From Astrothelium macrocarpum (taxonomy: Eukaryota > Ascomycota > Dothideomycetes > Trypetheliales > Trypetheliaceae), in contig JAGEMR010000039.1 in NCBI GenBank assembly GCA_021030915.1, forward strand, positions 124,001-188,000: a DNA stretch of 64,000 nucleotides. The letters run 5' to 3'. The stretch's first letter is position 1. The number at the start of each line of letters is the position of its first letter. Position numbers and translations under genes: made by a program. Positions 55,539-64,000 of the stretch are shown here, piece by piece. Below the pieces are notes generated by a model that saw only the letters and a list, made by a program, of their open reading frames with translations, made no database searches and had not been told where the DNA came from.

Positions 55539-56585
55539 TCAAGGAATTTCTGCCATTAATCTAGACGACTTGTCCGTTGCAAGAGTAAATCCATCCATCG
55601 TATAGCTGATCAGCCCTCGTTCCACCAGATTTTCCCTGCAACTGACCACACTTTCATACAGATGTTCCAGAAACTCGTCTCGCTTAGCAAGATACTGCTC
55701 TTCAGGCAAGGTGAGAATTCGATCGAGTTTTTGATCCGGCTTCATTTCCCATTCGATCACTGCCCGATCCATCGCCGATGCGTAATGCCAATTCAGAGGC
55801 TCAGAGAGCCTAGCATCGCTTTTGGGCTTCATACGCCTTGCCTTTCTTAACAATCTCTTTTTTTCGGATGCATTAGGTGACTTGCGGAAGACATTTTGCA
55901 CGCAAGAAGAGAGATAATCCGACGCTGGCAAGACCGAGTCGTAGAAACCGTATTGATGGCCAGTAAAGTCGAGGATGTACTGCTCTCCGCTTTTCAGAAC
56001 AACGTAAAACACGTCATGACAAACATCTCTCACTATATCCTCGTCTTCCATATTGTCGTATATAACTAGACGGCGGTGATCTCTGAGCAGACACTGAAGT
56101 TCTTCGATTGTTGTAACAATATCTTGAATTGCTGCGCTAACAAGCCCACACGTAAGGGCAACACCATGACAACAATAAAGCATTGACAGTACAGCCGATT
56201 GATCATCTGGATCAGGAATAATTGACTCCTCGAATTCTTTTGCGATATAAGCGAACGAAATTGGGTCTCGGAAGATGGTTGTTAAAGATCCGTCGTTCTC
56301 AATTCCCTGTAGCTTGTCTTCGTAGCTGTGCTTGTGAAAATTGAAAAGAGCTTGTTGAATGGTGTCAGCTGCACGGAAAAGTGTTCGACGCATGCTGAGA
56401 GTCGCGCAAATTTCGTCGTGCTCGGCGGAGTATACGGTCTGGCATTCCTCTCCACAATGAAAAATGGAGGGAAGCTTTGCTCCGTCCGGGCTAAGGCCGC
56501 CTTTACATCGAGGGCACCTTTTGGTCTTTGGTCTGCCACACTTGATGCACTTTTGACGAGCTAGTACATCTTCACTATCCGTCAT
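55539..56585 (-). CDS. MYND-type zinc-finger protein
   Basis: 348 aa in one exon from the ATG at 56585; the frame opens four codons earlier with TTG. The N-terminal finger has CIKCGRPKTKRCPRC, then FHCGEECQTVYSAEHDEIC, the Cys/His layout of MYND domains with a 12-residue insertion. Residues ~75-340 are helical with one strand-rich patch (VFYVVLKSGEQYILDFTGHQYG) and no SET domain. MYND fingers bind proline-rich partner peptides. Small MYND proteins of this size are abundant and uncharacterised in filamentous fungi. Function unknown; divergent from the BTB gene. Confidence 0.75.
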   Translation of the reverse strand: MTDSEDVLARQKCIKCGRPKTKRCPRCKGGLSPDGAKLPSIFHCGEECQTVYSAEHDEICATLSMRRTLFRAADTIQQALFNFHKHSYEDKLQGIENDGSLTTIFRDPISFAYIAKEFEESIIPDPDDQSAVLSMLYCCHGVALTCGLVSAAIQDIVTTIEELQCLLRDHRRLVIYDNMEDEDIVRDVCHDVFYVVLKSGEQYILDFTGHQYGFYDSVLPASDYLSSCVQNVFRKSPNASEKKRLLRKARRMKPKSDARLSEPLNWHYASAMDRAVIEWEMKPDQKLDRILTLPEEQYLAKRDEFLEHLYESVVSCRENLVERGLISYTMDGFTLATDKSSRLMAEIP

Positions 56586-57241
56586 CTTGATGAACAAAGA
56601 TTAAGAGAGTTGATAGAACGCGAAGAAAAGAAAAGGATGGCGAGAGGAACTAGGGAATAATAGAAAAGTAGCGACGAAAAAGATCAATGATATTTATTTT
56701 GAAAAAGCGTGACTCTCGGGCCTCACACCACCACAATCTCTACATCTCACCTTCTTTTTGTGACTCCTTCTGACCTAACTGTACAAAAGATCGGACCAGA
56801 ACGCAACGGAAGATCCGTGACCATACTACACACTGAGTAAGCAGTAAAGCTTTGATCGCATAATCGTAAACAGCAGCTCAATTTGGGAATGCTAAACACA
56901 GACAATCAGAGGGTAAGGGCAAGGTGATATAATCTCGCGATAGTATGCATAATATGCATTATGCAGGTACCCGCACTTGTGCTAGGAGAGCTCCCAGCCT
57001 TTGTAATTTACTTGACCAGCCATCTGAATTGCGCCTCATCAGCTTGCTCTTCCCACGCTTTTCTTGCCGACTTCTCATCTGTCCAGTCGTGTTCATTATA
57101 GCTTTGTTCAAGTCAATATCGTTTGTTGAAAGCATGCGCTTGCTTAGTTTAGTCTAATCAACCAGTGAAAGCCGATCTGAACTCCATCTAATAAGTTCAC
57201 TCGTACGGAGCACTTCTCGACCTCATTTCTCATTAGCCTCC
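56586..57241. promoter_or_regulatory. divergent intergenic region of MYND and BTB genes
   Basis: 656 bp containing both promoters; C/T-rich before the BTB start. No gene. Confidence 0.5.
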
Positions 57242-58223
57242 ATGGCAGAACCGGAAATTCAAATAGAAGCTGGAGACGGCGGACCAGTCGACGACATTGA
57301 GATGGGCGAAAATGAGCTTGCAGAAACTGGTGTAGATGAGAGCGGCCTACAAGACATTGAGACGGATACACAACCTAAAAGAACTTTCCTGGAGTGAGTG
57401 CATCCTAGATATATCATATACAACCTGCGCATATTCAATCGGGGAATCAACACACACTGAATGCCCAACCGACTTTGACCAACTCAATCGCAAAACCCCC
57501 GCCTAACTCCTCCCCTCCTCTAGCTACCTCAGATCCCCCATCATCGAACTCCACATCGGCCAAGGCGACGACGCCACCACCCTCACCGCACACCAAGCCC
57601 TCCTCACGCAATCCCCCTTCTTCCTCGACAAGTGCGCCCAATTCTCCTCCACCCCACCCAACGAACGGCGCCCCATCGACCTCCCCACCGAAGACACGGA
57701 CGCCATGGGCTGCTTCCTCGAATACCTCTACACAAGCGAGTACTTCCCGCGGCTTTTGGGCCCGGCGACTTCCGCGACATCAGCGCTGGAACCCGACCCG
57801 CAGTTCGACATGCCAGACTCGACCGGCAACGCGATCCTGCGCCACGCGCGCGTCTACACGCTCGCGTCGCGCTTCGGGCTCCCCGCGCTGCGCTCGCTCG
57901 CCCACGCCAAGATCCACCGCACCGAGAGCACGGCGACGGGCGAGATCGCGTACGCGCGCTACGTCTACAAGGAGACCGACATGGCCGACGCGACGATCCG
58001 CCGGCCCGTTGCGGCGTTCTGGGCGAATCGCAGCTATGTGCTGCGGCATGAGGCCGAAGATGAGTTTCGGCGCATGTGTCTCGAGTTCCCGCAGTTTGGG
58101 TTCGATGTGCTGAGTTTGGTGCTGGATGAGCAGGAGAAGCGGAAGGCGAGGACGGAGGCGGCGGCGCAGACGCCCGGTGGGGGAGGGTCGGGGAGGAAGA
58201 GGGCGAGGATTAGTAATATTTGA
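57242..58223 (+). CDS. BTB/POZ domain protein, two exons
   Basis: Exons 57242-57393 and 57524-58223 (130 nt intron, branch CTAAC) give 283 aa. The first ~48 residues are acidic. The BTB fold starts exactly at the join: FLDYLRSPIIELHIG, then TLTAHQALLTQSPFFLDKC, PTEDTDAMGCFLEYLYTSEYFP and YTLASRFGLPALRSLAHAKIH, ending near residue 175. The C-terminus is basic (GSGRKRARI), possibly a nuclear signal. BTB domains mediate dimerisation or act as Cullin-3 adaptors; no partner domain (Kelch, MATH, zinc finger) is attached. Exon 2 is extremely GC-rich with C/G third positions. Confidence 0.85.
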
Positions 58224-58692
58224 GCGTGCTTGGGGAGGCGGTGAAGAGATGATGGGATGGATTTGTCGGCGGGAGTGCTGTAACATTTAGCAAAAGTTTG
58301 CTTTGATGGATAAGTGGCAGCATTGTTTGCTTGTACGTACATGTAATATACGCGTGCTCGCATCACTGGCGGACTGGCTTGGTGTAAATGTATATCATGT
58401 CAAGGTTCCTTTCCACGCATCCATGTTGGTTTTCTCCGTGACTTTCGCCTGGTGTATATGGCTACGAGAACGAAAGCGTATTGAAGGTGTTGAGTTTCTA
58501 TCATTTCAATAAGTCTGAGCGTTGATGTCAAATATATACAGCGCTCAAAAAGGAGAGGAAACCATTGACCAAAGACATTCCGCCCAGACGTACGCGTGTC
58601 CAAAAAGTTCTTCAGTGGAAATGCCAGCAAAGTTTCGCCATCCCGTAACTCCATAGAATACATGCATTTCTCTTGCGCGTGCCACCACCTCT
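58224..58692. other. convergent 3' flanks
   Basis: 469 bp between two convergent genes; no coding signal. Confidence 0.5.
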
Positions 58693-59849
58693 TTATAGTT
58701 CTTTTTCCTTTTCCGCTCCTTCTTTGGCCTCTTGGTGTCTCAACTCTTTCCTGCCAACAACAGGTCTCTCACCGACAGCTTCTGGTCCTCCAATAGCTCT
58801 AAAGCCAGTATGGAATGTCCACTCCACAGCATGTTCCACGGACTTGTCAAACAAGAAAGGCAGGAAAGGAACGACTGCCAAACCAAGGCCAATTGGACCC
58901 CAGGTTCTCAATGTCTTGTTGGCACTGTTCTTCAACGCTTTGCCAGAATACCTGACAACGCTATGAATTGTGAATGCGGGTAAGCCCATAGAGGCGACAC
59001 TCTGAAAGATGGCACGTTGGGCCATTACAGTGCGATAATCTTCAAGAGGGACGACTCGTTGGGGCTGGAGAGATCCTACAGAAGCGCCAGTGATGCCTGG
59101 CCCCAGTGAAGTCTGTAAAGGCTGTTCGGAAGCATGCTTATCAGATGACGCGGTCTTGGATGATGTGTCTTGAGAGTCAGGATGAAGCACCCGCTGATTA
59201 CGTAGATCTAAGTAGAACAAACATTTAATTTGAAATCAGATTGGTCTAATTGGAAGGGCCACTTACACGCTTTGTAACCCTCGTGTGCAACGTCGCCTCC
59301 AAGATATAACCACGAGATTGCGTAAGCGCCTCTAACAAGATTCGGATGTGCAACAGGTCTGAATGACTCGCCGATATCTGATAATATGTGAGTCAGTTTG
59401 TTGAATCGGGCGAAATACAGACATGACGCGGCGTACCAGAAGTGTATGCAACGTAACGATGAGCGGATAAGAGGATCGTTCTTACTGAGTAGGTTTAGCT
59501 ACAAGCTATGATCAAAGAACATGAAACGGACGTCTTGAAGCGTAGGCTGCATATCGTAGGGAGGAGTCGGTAGAGTCGCCAGTCCTAAATTCATCACGCT
59601 ATTAATTCAAAGGCTGCGTGCCATAGGTCTTGTTACTTGTGAAAGACGACAAGGAGACGTGGAAGAGCAAAACGAGGAACTGGATCAGACCTACTTTCCC
59701 TCATACATGACATCCCAAAACTTTTCATCACTATCAAGGTTCTGTTGTATGCTTTTTGGAAGTGGTTTGCGAGGTAATTCTATGGGTTGGCTGGAATCTT
59801 CAGCGTCTCCTCGCCTTCTTCGAGCTCCCTCATCTTCTGGGCCAGCCAT
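58693..59849 (-). CDS. mitochondrial fission process protein 1 (MTP18) homologue, five exons
   Basis: Exons 59849-59695, 59584-59532, 59484-59437, 59377-59267 and 59207-58693 (introns 110, 47, 59 and 59 nt) give 293 aa with exact phase; 48-53 nt micro-exons hide it from single-frame searches. The spliced product shows PLPKSIQQNLDSDEKFWD, RYAAYASRLRTILLSAHRYV, AYTSDIGESFRPVAHP, YLGGDVAHEGYKAYLRNQR and, in the last exon, MAQRAIFQSVASMGLPAFTIH and the TWGPIGLGLAVVPFLPFLFD helix, all family landmarks. The protein is an inner mitochondrial membrane protein linked to fission and membrane organisation. A Ser/Thr/Gln-rich insert separates the two halves. The start is 259 bp from the divergent ATP synthase subunit K gene. 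Confidence 0.92.
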
Positions 59850-60108
59850 AGTAAAGTGCTGGAGCTAGAGGGACTGGTAGAATGTGTTGAAAAATAGAAA
59901 CGTAACACCGGCTTGGACAAAAGAGCATTCTTTGATATGCTCGGAATGGGAGTGCTCGGATGAACGTCAGTCGTGTGGCGCATCTGTGGCTGGTGAGAAG
60001 CTTTAGAAGCTTCAACTTCTGTTGCTTGACCGTTTCGACATTCATCCTCATCCCCTTTCCCGTCCTTCAATCGGCCCCGGAACGACGCGCTTACATTAAT
60101 TGCCTATC
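59850..60108. promoter_or_regulatory. shared bidirectional promoter of two mitochondrial genes
   Basis: 259 bp between the divergent starts of the MTP18 homologue and ATP synthase subunit K. Both products are inner-membrane mitochondrial proteins, so a shared control region is plausible. No TATA box was obvious. Confidence 0.6.
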
Positions 60109-60486
60109 ATGGTCGCTACATATACAATCTTCGGACGCCAAATTGGCTCTCACGTCGTACGTAATTCCCTTTGAACAGACTTATTGGCCCTCCGGTTCCA
60201 TTCGCTGCCCTTTGCCTTTCCATAACATTGCCATTTTCTTGCATCGCTAATGAAAAGCTCAGCTCGCCATGAGCGTCCTCGGAACATCGTTTTTGGGAGG
60301 GTATCTTGCTATGAGCGGTGGCAGCAAGAATCCTGTACAACAAACTCCACCCATCAATGCATCGAGTAAGGACGAGGAAAACTTCATACAGTATGTCAGG
60401 CGAAATCCTACCGCTTACCATGACTGATTAAGCGGCACAGAGAATTCTTGAAAAATGCGGAGGTAGAAGAGAAACAAAAGCATTAA
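60109..60486 (+). CDS. ATP19: mitochondrial ATP synthase subunit K, three exons
   Basis: Exons 60109-60156, 60263-60390 and 60441-60486 (introns 106 and 50 nt) give 73 aa. The product begins MVATYTIFGRQIGSHVLAM, has one hydrophobic helix (SVLGTSFLGGYLAMSGG) and ends with the family signature INASSKDEENFIQEFLKNAE. Subunit K is a small peripheral-stalk-side protein of F1Fo ATP synthase that supports dimer formation in the inner membrane. The gene is too small and too split to appear as a long open frame. Divergent from the MTP18 homologue. Confidence 0.92.
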
Positions 60487-60630
60487 TGATATAAGCGCGT
60501 GGCCACATTTCTGAGGACATGAGATATCGACACATTTAGAGCTCTGGAACACTTTCTAGAGCAGCTTCAAGATACTATACATGTACAAATTTAGTCAGTC
60601 CTAAGCTTGGCCTATCATCCCCTGGATCAG

Positions 60631-61880
60631 TCACGCTTTTCTCGGATCCAATTCCAAACTTTCCTCTATTTCCGTCGGTCGTCCCAGCGTCACATTCGCG
60701 ACCCCATTCTTCAAATCCATCACAATCGTGAACAACGTTGCAACCGTACTCTCCTCAGTCTCATGCCTATTGATACTCGTCGGATACCCCTGCTCATCCC
60801 TCAACATCTCCCTAATCCCCTCCACACTCGGCCCCCTCCCCGCCTTCCTCTCCCTCCCAACCAACTCTCTAATCCGCGCCAACCTCAACGGCGAATCCTT
60901 CCACGTCCCACTCTCCCTCACCTCCTCACAATGCGGTAAGACATAATGATTCGAATGCACCACCACCCCATCCTCCTCCCCCACCCTCACCATATCCCAC
61001 GCACTGCACTCCAACCCCATCCCCCCCACCTCTCCATCCGCCACCAAGATGTGACACGCGGACGCCACCCCGTCCCTCTCCACCGCCTCCACGGCATCCG
61101 CGCGCGATCGCGCCTCCAGGCACCGCCGCAGCGCCAGATGGCACGGCAGCGCATCGAAGCGCACGCCGCGCGCGCGGATCGCGTTCAAGCACACGCCCAC
61201 ACCCGCGCCGTTCATCCCAATCTTGCCCACGATGCCGGCCTCCGTGATCATCTGTATCTCTGGCAGGGACGAATCGTCCCCTCCTCCTCCTTCGCGGTCT
61301 TGTTGTTGTTGTCGGCGAATGCGCAGCGCGATGAGGTTCGCTTTTTGCTCGTGCTGCCAGTCCCAGTTTTGCGCGAGGAACGAGGAGGACGGGGCGGAGG
61401 TGCTGGACCATGCGAGTGCTGTGCATCCGTCGGATTGCGCCATGCCGTAGGCGAGCTCGGTGCGGGTGTTGAGCGCGAGGATGGAGACGAAGGAGACGTG
61501 GGCGCCGTCGGCGACGCCTGTGTGGCGAGGAGGGAGTTAGTAAAGGGGAGTGAGAGAAGACGAAGTCTAACGGTGAGTTGGTGTACCTTTCATTTCTTCG
61601 ACGAGGTCGGGGTGTTTGGATTCGAGGTAGGGGAGGAATTTGAGGGCGACATCGCAGACTTCGGACCATTCCATGCGGCTTGAGGATTTGAAGAGCGCGG
61701 CGTAAAAGTCAAGACCAGAGAGAATTTGAGAGGTCGCGGCGAGTCCATGGCTGTAGCCAATCTGGAGGAAGGTAGATTGGTTTAGTAGTGGTTTCAATGG
61801 TAGATGTTGTAAAGTCGCTCCAAGGGGACGGAGAATTGGCTTACTTCATAGGGTGGACCAGTACAGTAAACTTGTAGCAT
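60631..61880 (-). CDS. acyl-CoA:6-aminopenicillanic-acid acyltransferase-like Ntn hydrolase (peptidase C45), three exons
   Basis: Exons 61880-61845, 61761-61587 and 61517-60631 (introns 83 and 69 nt) give 365 aa, close to fungal penicillin acyltransferase (357 aa). Exon 1-2 region: MLQVYCTGPPYEIGYSHG. The self-cleavage site is Gly101-Cys102 in MAQSDGCTALAW, matching the Gly-Cys pair that splits the proenzyme in the known enzyme; the freed Cys is the nucleophile. Then LAQNWDWQ, ITEAGIVGKIGMNGAGVGVCLNAI and HSNHYVLP follow in family order. The C-terminus ends RKA, not the ARL-type peroxisomal signal of the penicillin enzyme, so it is probably not peroxisomal. No penicillin synthesis genes are nearby. 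Likely an amide hydrolase/acyltransferase of unknown substrate. Confidence 0.9.
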
Positions 61881-62548
61881 GGTGAAGTGATCTGTTTGCA
61901 AGACGACAATTAAGAAGCAGATTCCGAAAAGCTATTCCAAATCTTCAAGGAGGAAAACTAAAGATTGCGCATATTTTAGCATATTCATTCGTGCTTTATC
62001 AATCTTTTCTCCTTCTGAACGCCCAAAGCTCCCCCGCATTTACACGAATTACCTAGATAGGAAAAGACAGATTCGGGCAATATACCATAAACCAACATAT
62101 GCGCGACTGAACAGAAGCCGCTGAACTATGCGGCATTGCTTCCTCTCTGCCTTCATAGAAGCCATCTGGTGCATACACCCAAAATCAAAAGATGCGAAAT
62201 TGAAGGTAATATGTCGGATTTTATTGAAAGCCTCTGAGATGTACCCGGTACACCCCATCAAGCGAATGGTAGGTACAGTAGTCTGGATCAAACAATAAGG
62301 AGATAAAGGCAATGACTTGTGATCGTGCATAAGAGACACAAGCTTCAAAATATCCCAATGTCTGGCTCAGAGCCCAGCTCCCCCTAAGAATTCCAATGAA
62401 TTCTTGCGCATCCACTCAAGAATGTTCCAGCCATTCTAATTTGCAATGTCCCTCCATTTCGGCGCTCTTGTCTCTACAATCTGGGCTACGCAGATGTGCA
62501 AAGCACAAAAATGAACGAGTCGTCGGTCCCTCATGAGAGTGCTCGTCT
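61881..62548. other. intergenic
   Basis: Promoter of the acyltransferase-like gene and 3' flank of the secreted-protein gene. Minus frames at 62049-62415 have no recognised features. Confidence 0.5.
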
Positions 62549-62862
62549 CTATTTGCCGAGTGAGTAGCTCGGGGCTGGAGCGGCTGGCGAAAAGTTCCTG
62601 GGGTGCTGATACTCGAAAGTACGGCGCATGAATAAGCTCGCGAAAGCTGGCATTAGTCTAGCGTCCACCGTCTCAACAGCCTGTGAAGGATAGCAGCCGG
62701 TAAGGTGGCTACCACATTCACCTGTGACGTTGTCAAGTCAATCATTCAAAAAGGCGATTCAAGAGTCCACTGACTGCCAGGGATGGGTTTTGCCAGCTTT
62801 GGACAATGTGCGCTGACGAACGCGCTAAATGTGATGAAGGCGAGGACTTGGGAAAGCTTCAT
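62549..62862 (-). CDS. small secreted cysteine-containing protein, two exons
   Basis: Exons 62862-62775 and 62721-62549 around a 53 nt intron (GTCAGT..GTCACAG, branch-like TTGAC) give 86 aa. Residues 1-18 are a clear signal peptide (MKLSQVLAFITFSAFVSA). The mature ~68 residues start with His-Cys, hold three Cys (HCPK, ECGSHLTGCYPS), and contain one dibasic RR followed by a ~23-residue Pro/Ala/Ser-rich tail. No known domain. The size, signal peptide and absence of a family are typical of fungal candidate effectors or secreted propeptides. The model rests on one good intron and on phase. An odd cysteine number argues against a simple disulfide fold. Confidence 0.6.
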
Positions 62863-63490
62863 GTTGATAATCGCGTAAGATTGTGGATAGAGTAGAGAAA
62901 CAGATACAGGACTCAGGAGAAAGAAAGTCTTGTATGTAAAGACGGGAAGAGTTTGACGATTGCTAAAGGGAGTTGCGCAGAGATGGACTTGGGCACATTA
63001 TAAGTATCGCAGATAGACAAGCGGGAACAGACAAACAGTAACAGGCAAACAGTAACAGGCAAACAGTAACCGACAAGCGGTAACAGACAATGGGGGAAAG
63101 CAATCAAACCTCAATAGACATCGGGAAGTCAAGTGAGAAGCTGTGAAAATGACTACGGAACATTCACCGAATAACGGGAAACAGCGTTGTAGTGAGAGTA
63201 TCAAATGAGAGAACCACATGGTGTCGATGCAGCAGCAAGAATCGACCTGAAATGAGGCTCTCGAACAATGTTGAGGTGCATATGCAAAGGTTAGCATTGT
63301 CCAGTGGGCAAATACCATCTTACACTAAGAGATGAGTGACACGCCCGTTCCGCCAAATGCTTCACTTCATGTGAGGTCGACACTTTCGTTGCCGGTGTGA
63401 AATGCAAAGACCGAGCTCTGGAGGTCTCGACTGTCGCGAAATCGAGTTTTGAGAAATTCCTTTCGGAAGTCATCAATCCAGCAAAATACC
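62863..63490. promoter_or_regulatory. divergent intergenic region with tandem repeat
   Basis: Lies between the secreted-protein gene (minus) and the MBOAT-like gene (plus). Apart from the 14 bp tandem array (63017-63086) nothing coding was found. Confidence 0.5.
63017..63086. repeat. 5 x 14 bp tandem repeat
   Basis: Five adjacent copies of a 14 bp unit close to GCAAACAGTAACAG, the outer copies with two or three substitutions (ACAAGCGGGAACAG, ACAAGCGGTAACAG). It starts 155 bp upstream of the secreted-protein start, within its promoter or 5' leader. Confidence 0.85.
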
Positions 63491-64000
63491 ATGGAAATAC
63501 CACTTACACTCTATGGCTCAGCGGTCGCATACATAGTCAGCATCCTTTCTCTGACGGACTACAGATCCTTCCAGACACGCATCGTCTTGTGGACAATTAT
63601 CGCGGCTAGTAATGGGTTTGCTATAGTTAATGCAAAGGTATTCACGTCAGAAGACGACATCAATTGGTGGTGGATTATGCTAGCCATACAGCAAACTATT
63701 TTCATGGCTTTCCTATACCGCCTCAGCCGAACTGATCTTGGTGTTCCCGAGCACCTGCCGTATTGTCAACGGCTCAAACACGCTTTTTGGATGTTCTGGA
63801 ATTATCGAGGGATCGGCACAACATGGCAAGTCAGTTACATTCCACCAGAAAGAGTACTCGGCTTCCAGGTTGAGCGACCAACAACGCGCAAGCGATTCCT
63901 GAAGATGAGGATCCTCGATTTTTTCATCATGTGTCTTGCTATTTATGTGTGGTACGATCCATTATTTACGCCAGTGTTCCGAGAGAGCGATTTTTCAAAG
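63491..64000 (+). CDS. wax-synthase / MBOAT-like membrane acyltransferase, 5' part only
   Basis: The frame is open from the ATG at 63491 to the window end (170 codons, no stop), so the gene is truncated by the window. Several hydrophobic helices are visible (AVAYIVSILSL, VLWTIIAASNGFAIV, WWIMLAIQQTIFMAFLY, IMCLAIYVWYD). The segment AFWMFWNYRGIGTTWQVSYIPP matches the fungal wax-synthase-like acyltransferase pattern (RGIGW.WQV). The active-site His of the family would lie beyond the edge. Such ER-membrane enzymes esterify alcohols and often serve terpenoid or polyketide clusters. Upstream exons are possible but the ATG is well placed. Confidence 0.7.
   Translation, partial: MEIPLTLYGSAVAYIVSILSLTDYRSFQTRIVLWTIIAASNGFAIVNAKVFTSEDDINWWWIMLAIQQTIFMAFLYRLSRTDLGVPEHLPYCQRLKHAFWMFWNYRGIGTTWQVSYIPPERVLGFQVERPTTRKRFLKMRILDFFIMCLAIYVWYDPLFTPVFRESDFSK

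Noticed and set aside
57475..58113. 212-codon plus frame and 168-codon minus frame over the BTB gene
   Set aside because: Out-of-frame shadows; the real frame continues the BTB fold across the intron.
60116..60421. 101-codon minus frame
   Set aside because: Antisense to the three-exon ATP synthase subunit K gene.
62868..63318. Minus frames with repeated Leu/Cys/Val/Thr runs
   Set aside because: Generated by translating the 14 bp tandem repeat; not a protein.

Overview
The window is nuclear DNA of a filamentous ascomycete (Pezizomycotina). Most genes carry 46-165 nt introns with GT..AG ends and visible CTAAC/CTGAC-like branch points. The gene set is typically fungal: a Hos3-type HDAC, a Set3-like PHD/SET protein, Rad4, DUF1774, a rhodopsin-domain membrane protein, NACHT/STAND proteins, an ascomycete-style P450 and a penicillin-acyltransferase-like Ntn hydrolase. 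The class cannot be fixed from sequence alone; Dothideomycetes or Leotiomycetes would fit. Exon structures were built by hand by matching GT..AG junctions to reading phase and family conservation. Every spliced model given closes to a multiple of three, except models flagged as pseudogenes.

Left part (1-22 kb) looks accessory. It holds a P450, a SAM methyltransferase and an opine-dehydrogenase-like gene (0.8-6.1 kb, a possible small metabolite locus); two retropepsin-like genes whose Asp-Ser/Thr-Gly motif appears lost; a stand-alone NLR N-terminal-domain gene (10.1-11.2 kb); a broken carboxylesterase (13.0-13.8 kb); a seven-helix rhodopsin-domain protein; a broken NLR N-terminal domain (18.1-18.6 kb); and a secreted GH43 exo-galactanase-like enzyme. 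Gene density is low and there are several unexplained 0.5-1.7 kb gaps. Two short hairpin-rich patches lie in this part.

Middle part (22-49.7 kb) is mostly conserved housekeeping: a single-pass cell-surface glycoprotein, a DUF1774 membrane protein, a Hos3-like HDAC, queuine tRNA-ribosyltransferase, Rad4/XPC, a membrane-anchored lectin-like/carboxylesterase fusion, a Set3-like PHD-SET protein, a full NACHT protein and a SET/post-SET methyltransferase. Chromatin is over-represented (HDAC, two SET proteins).

Right part (49.7-64 kb) has a C2H2 regulator behind a very long gene-free upstream region, a MYND-finger protein, a BTB/POZ protein, a divergent pair of mitochondrial genes (MTFP1 homologue and ATP synthase subunit K) sharing a 259 bp promoter, an acyl-CoA:6-APA acyltransferase-like enzyme, a small secreted cysteine-containing protein preceded by a 5 x 14 bp tandem repeat, and the start of a wax-synthase/MBOAT-like acyltransferase cut by the window end. 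No tRNA, rRNA, CRISPR array or intact transposon was seen.
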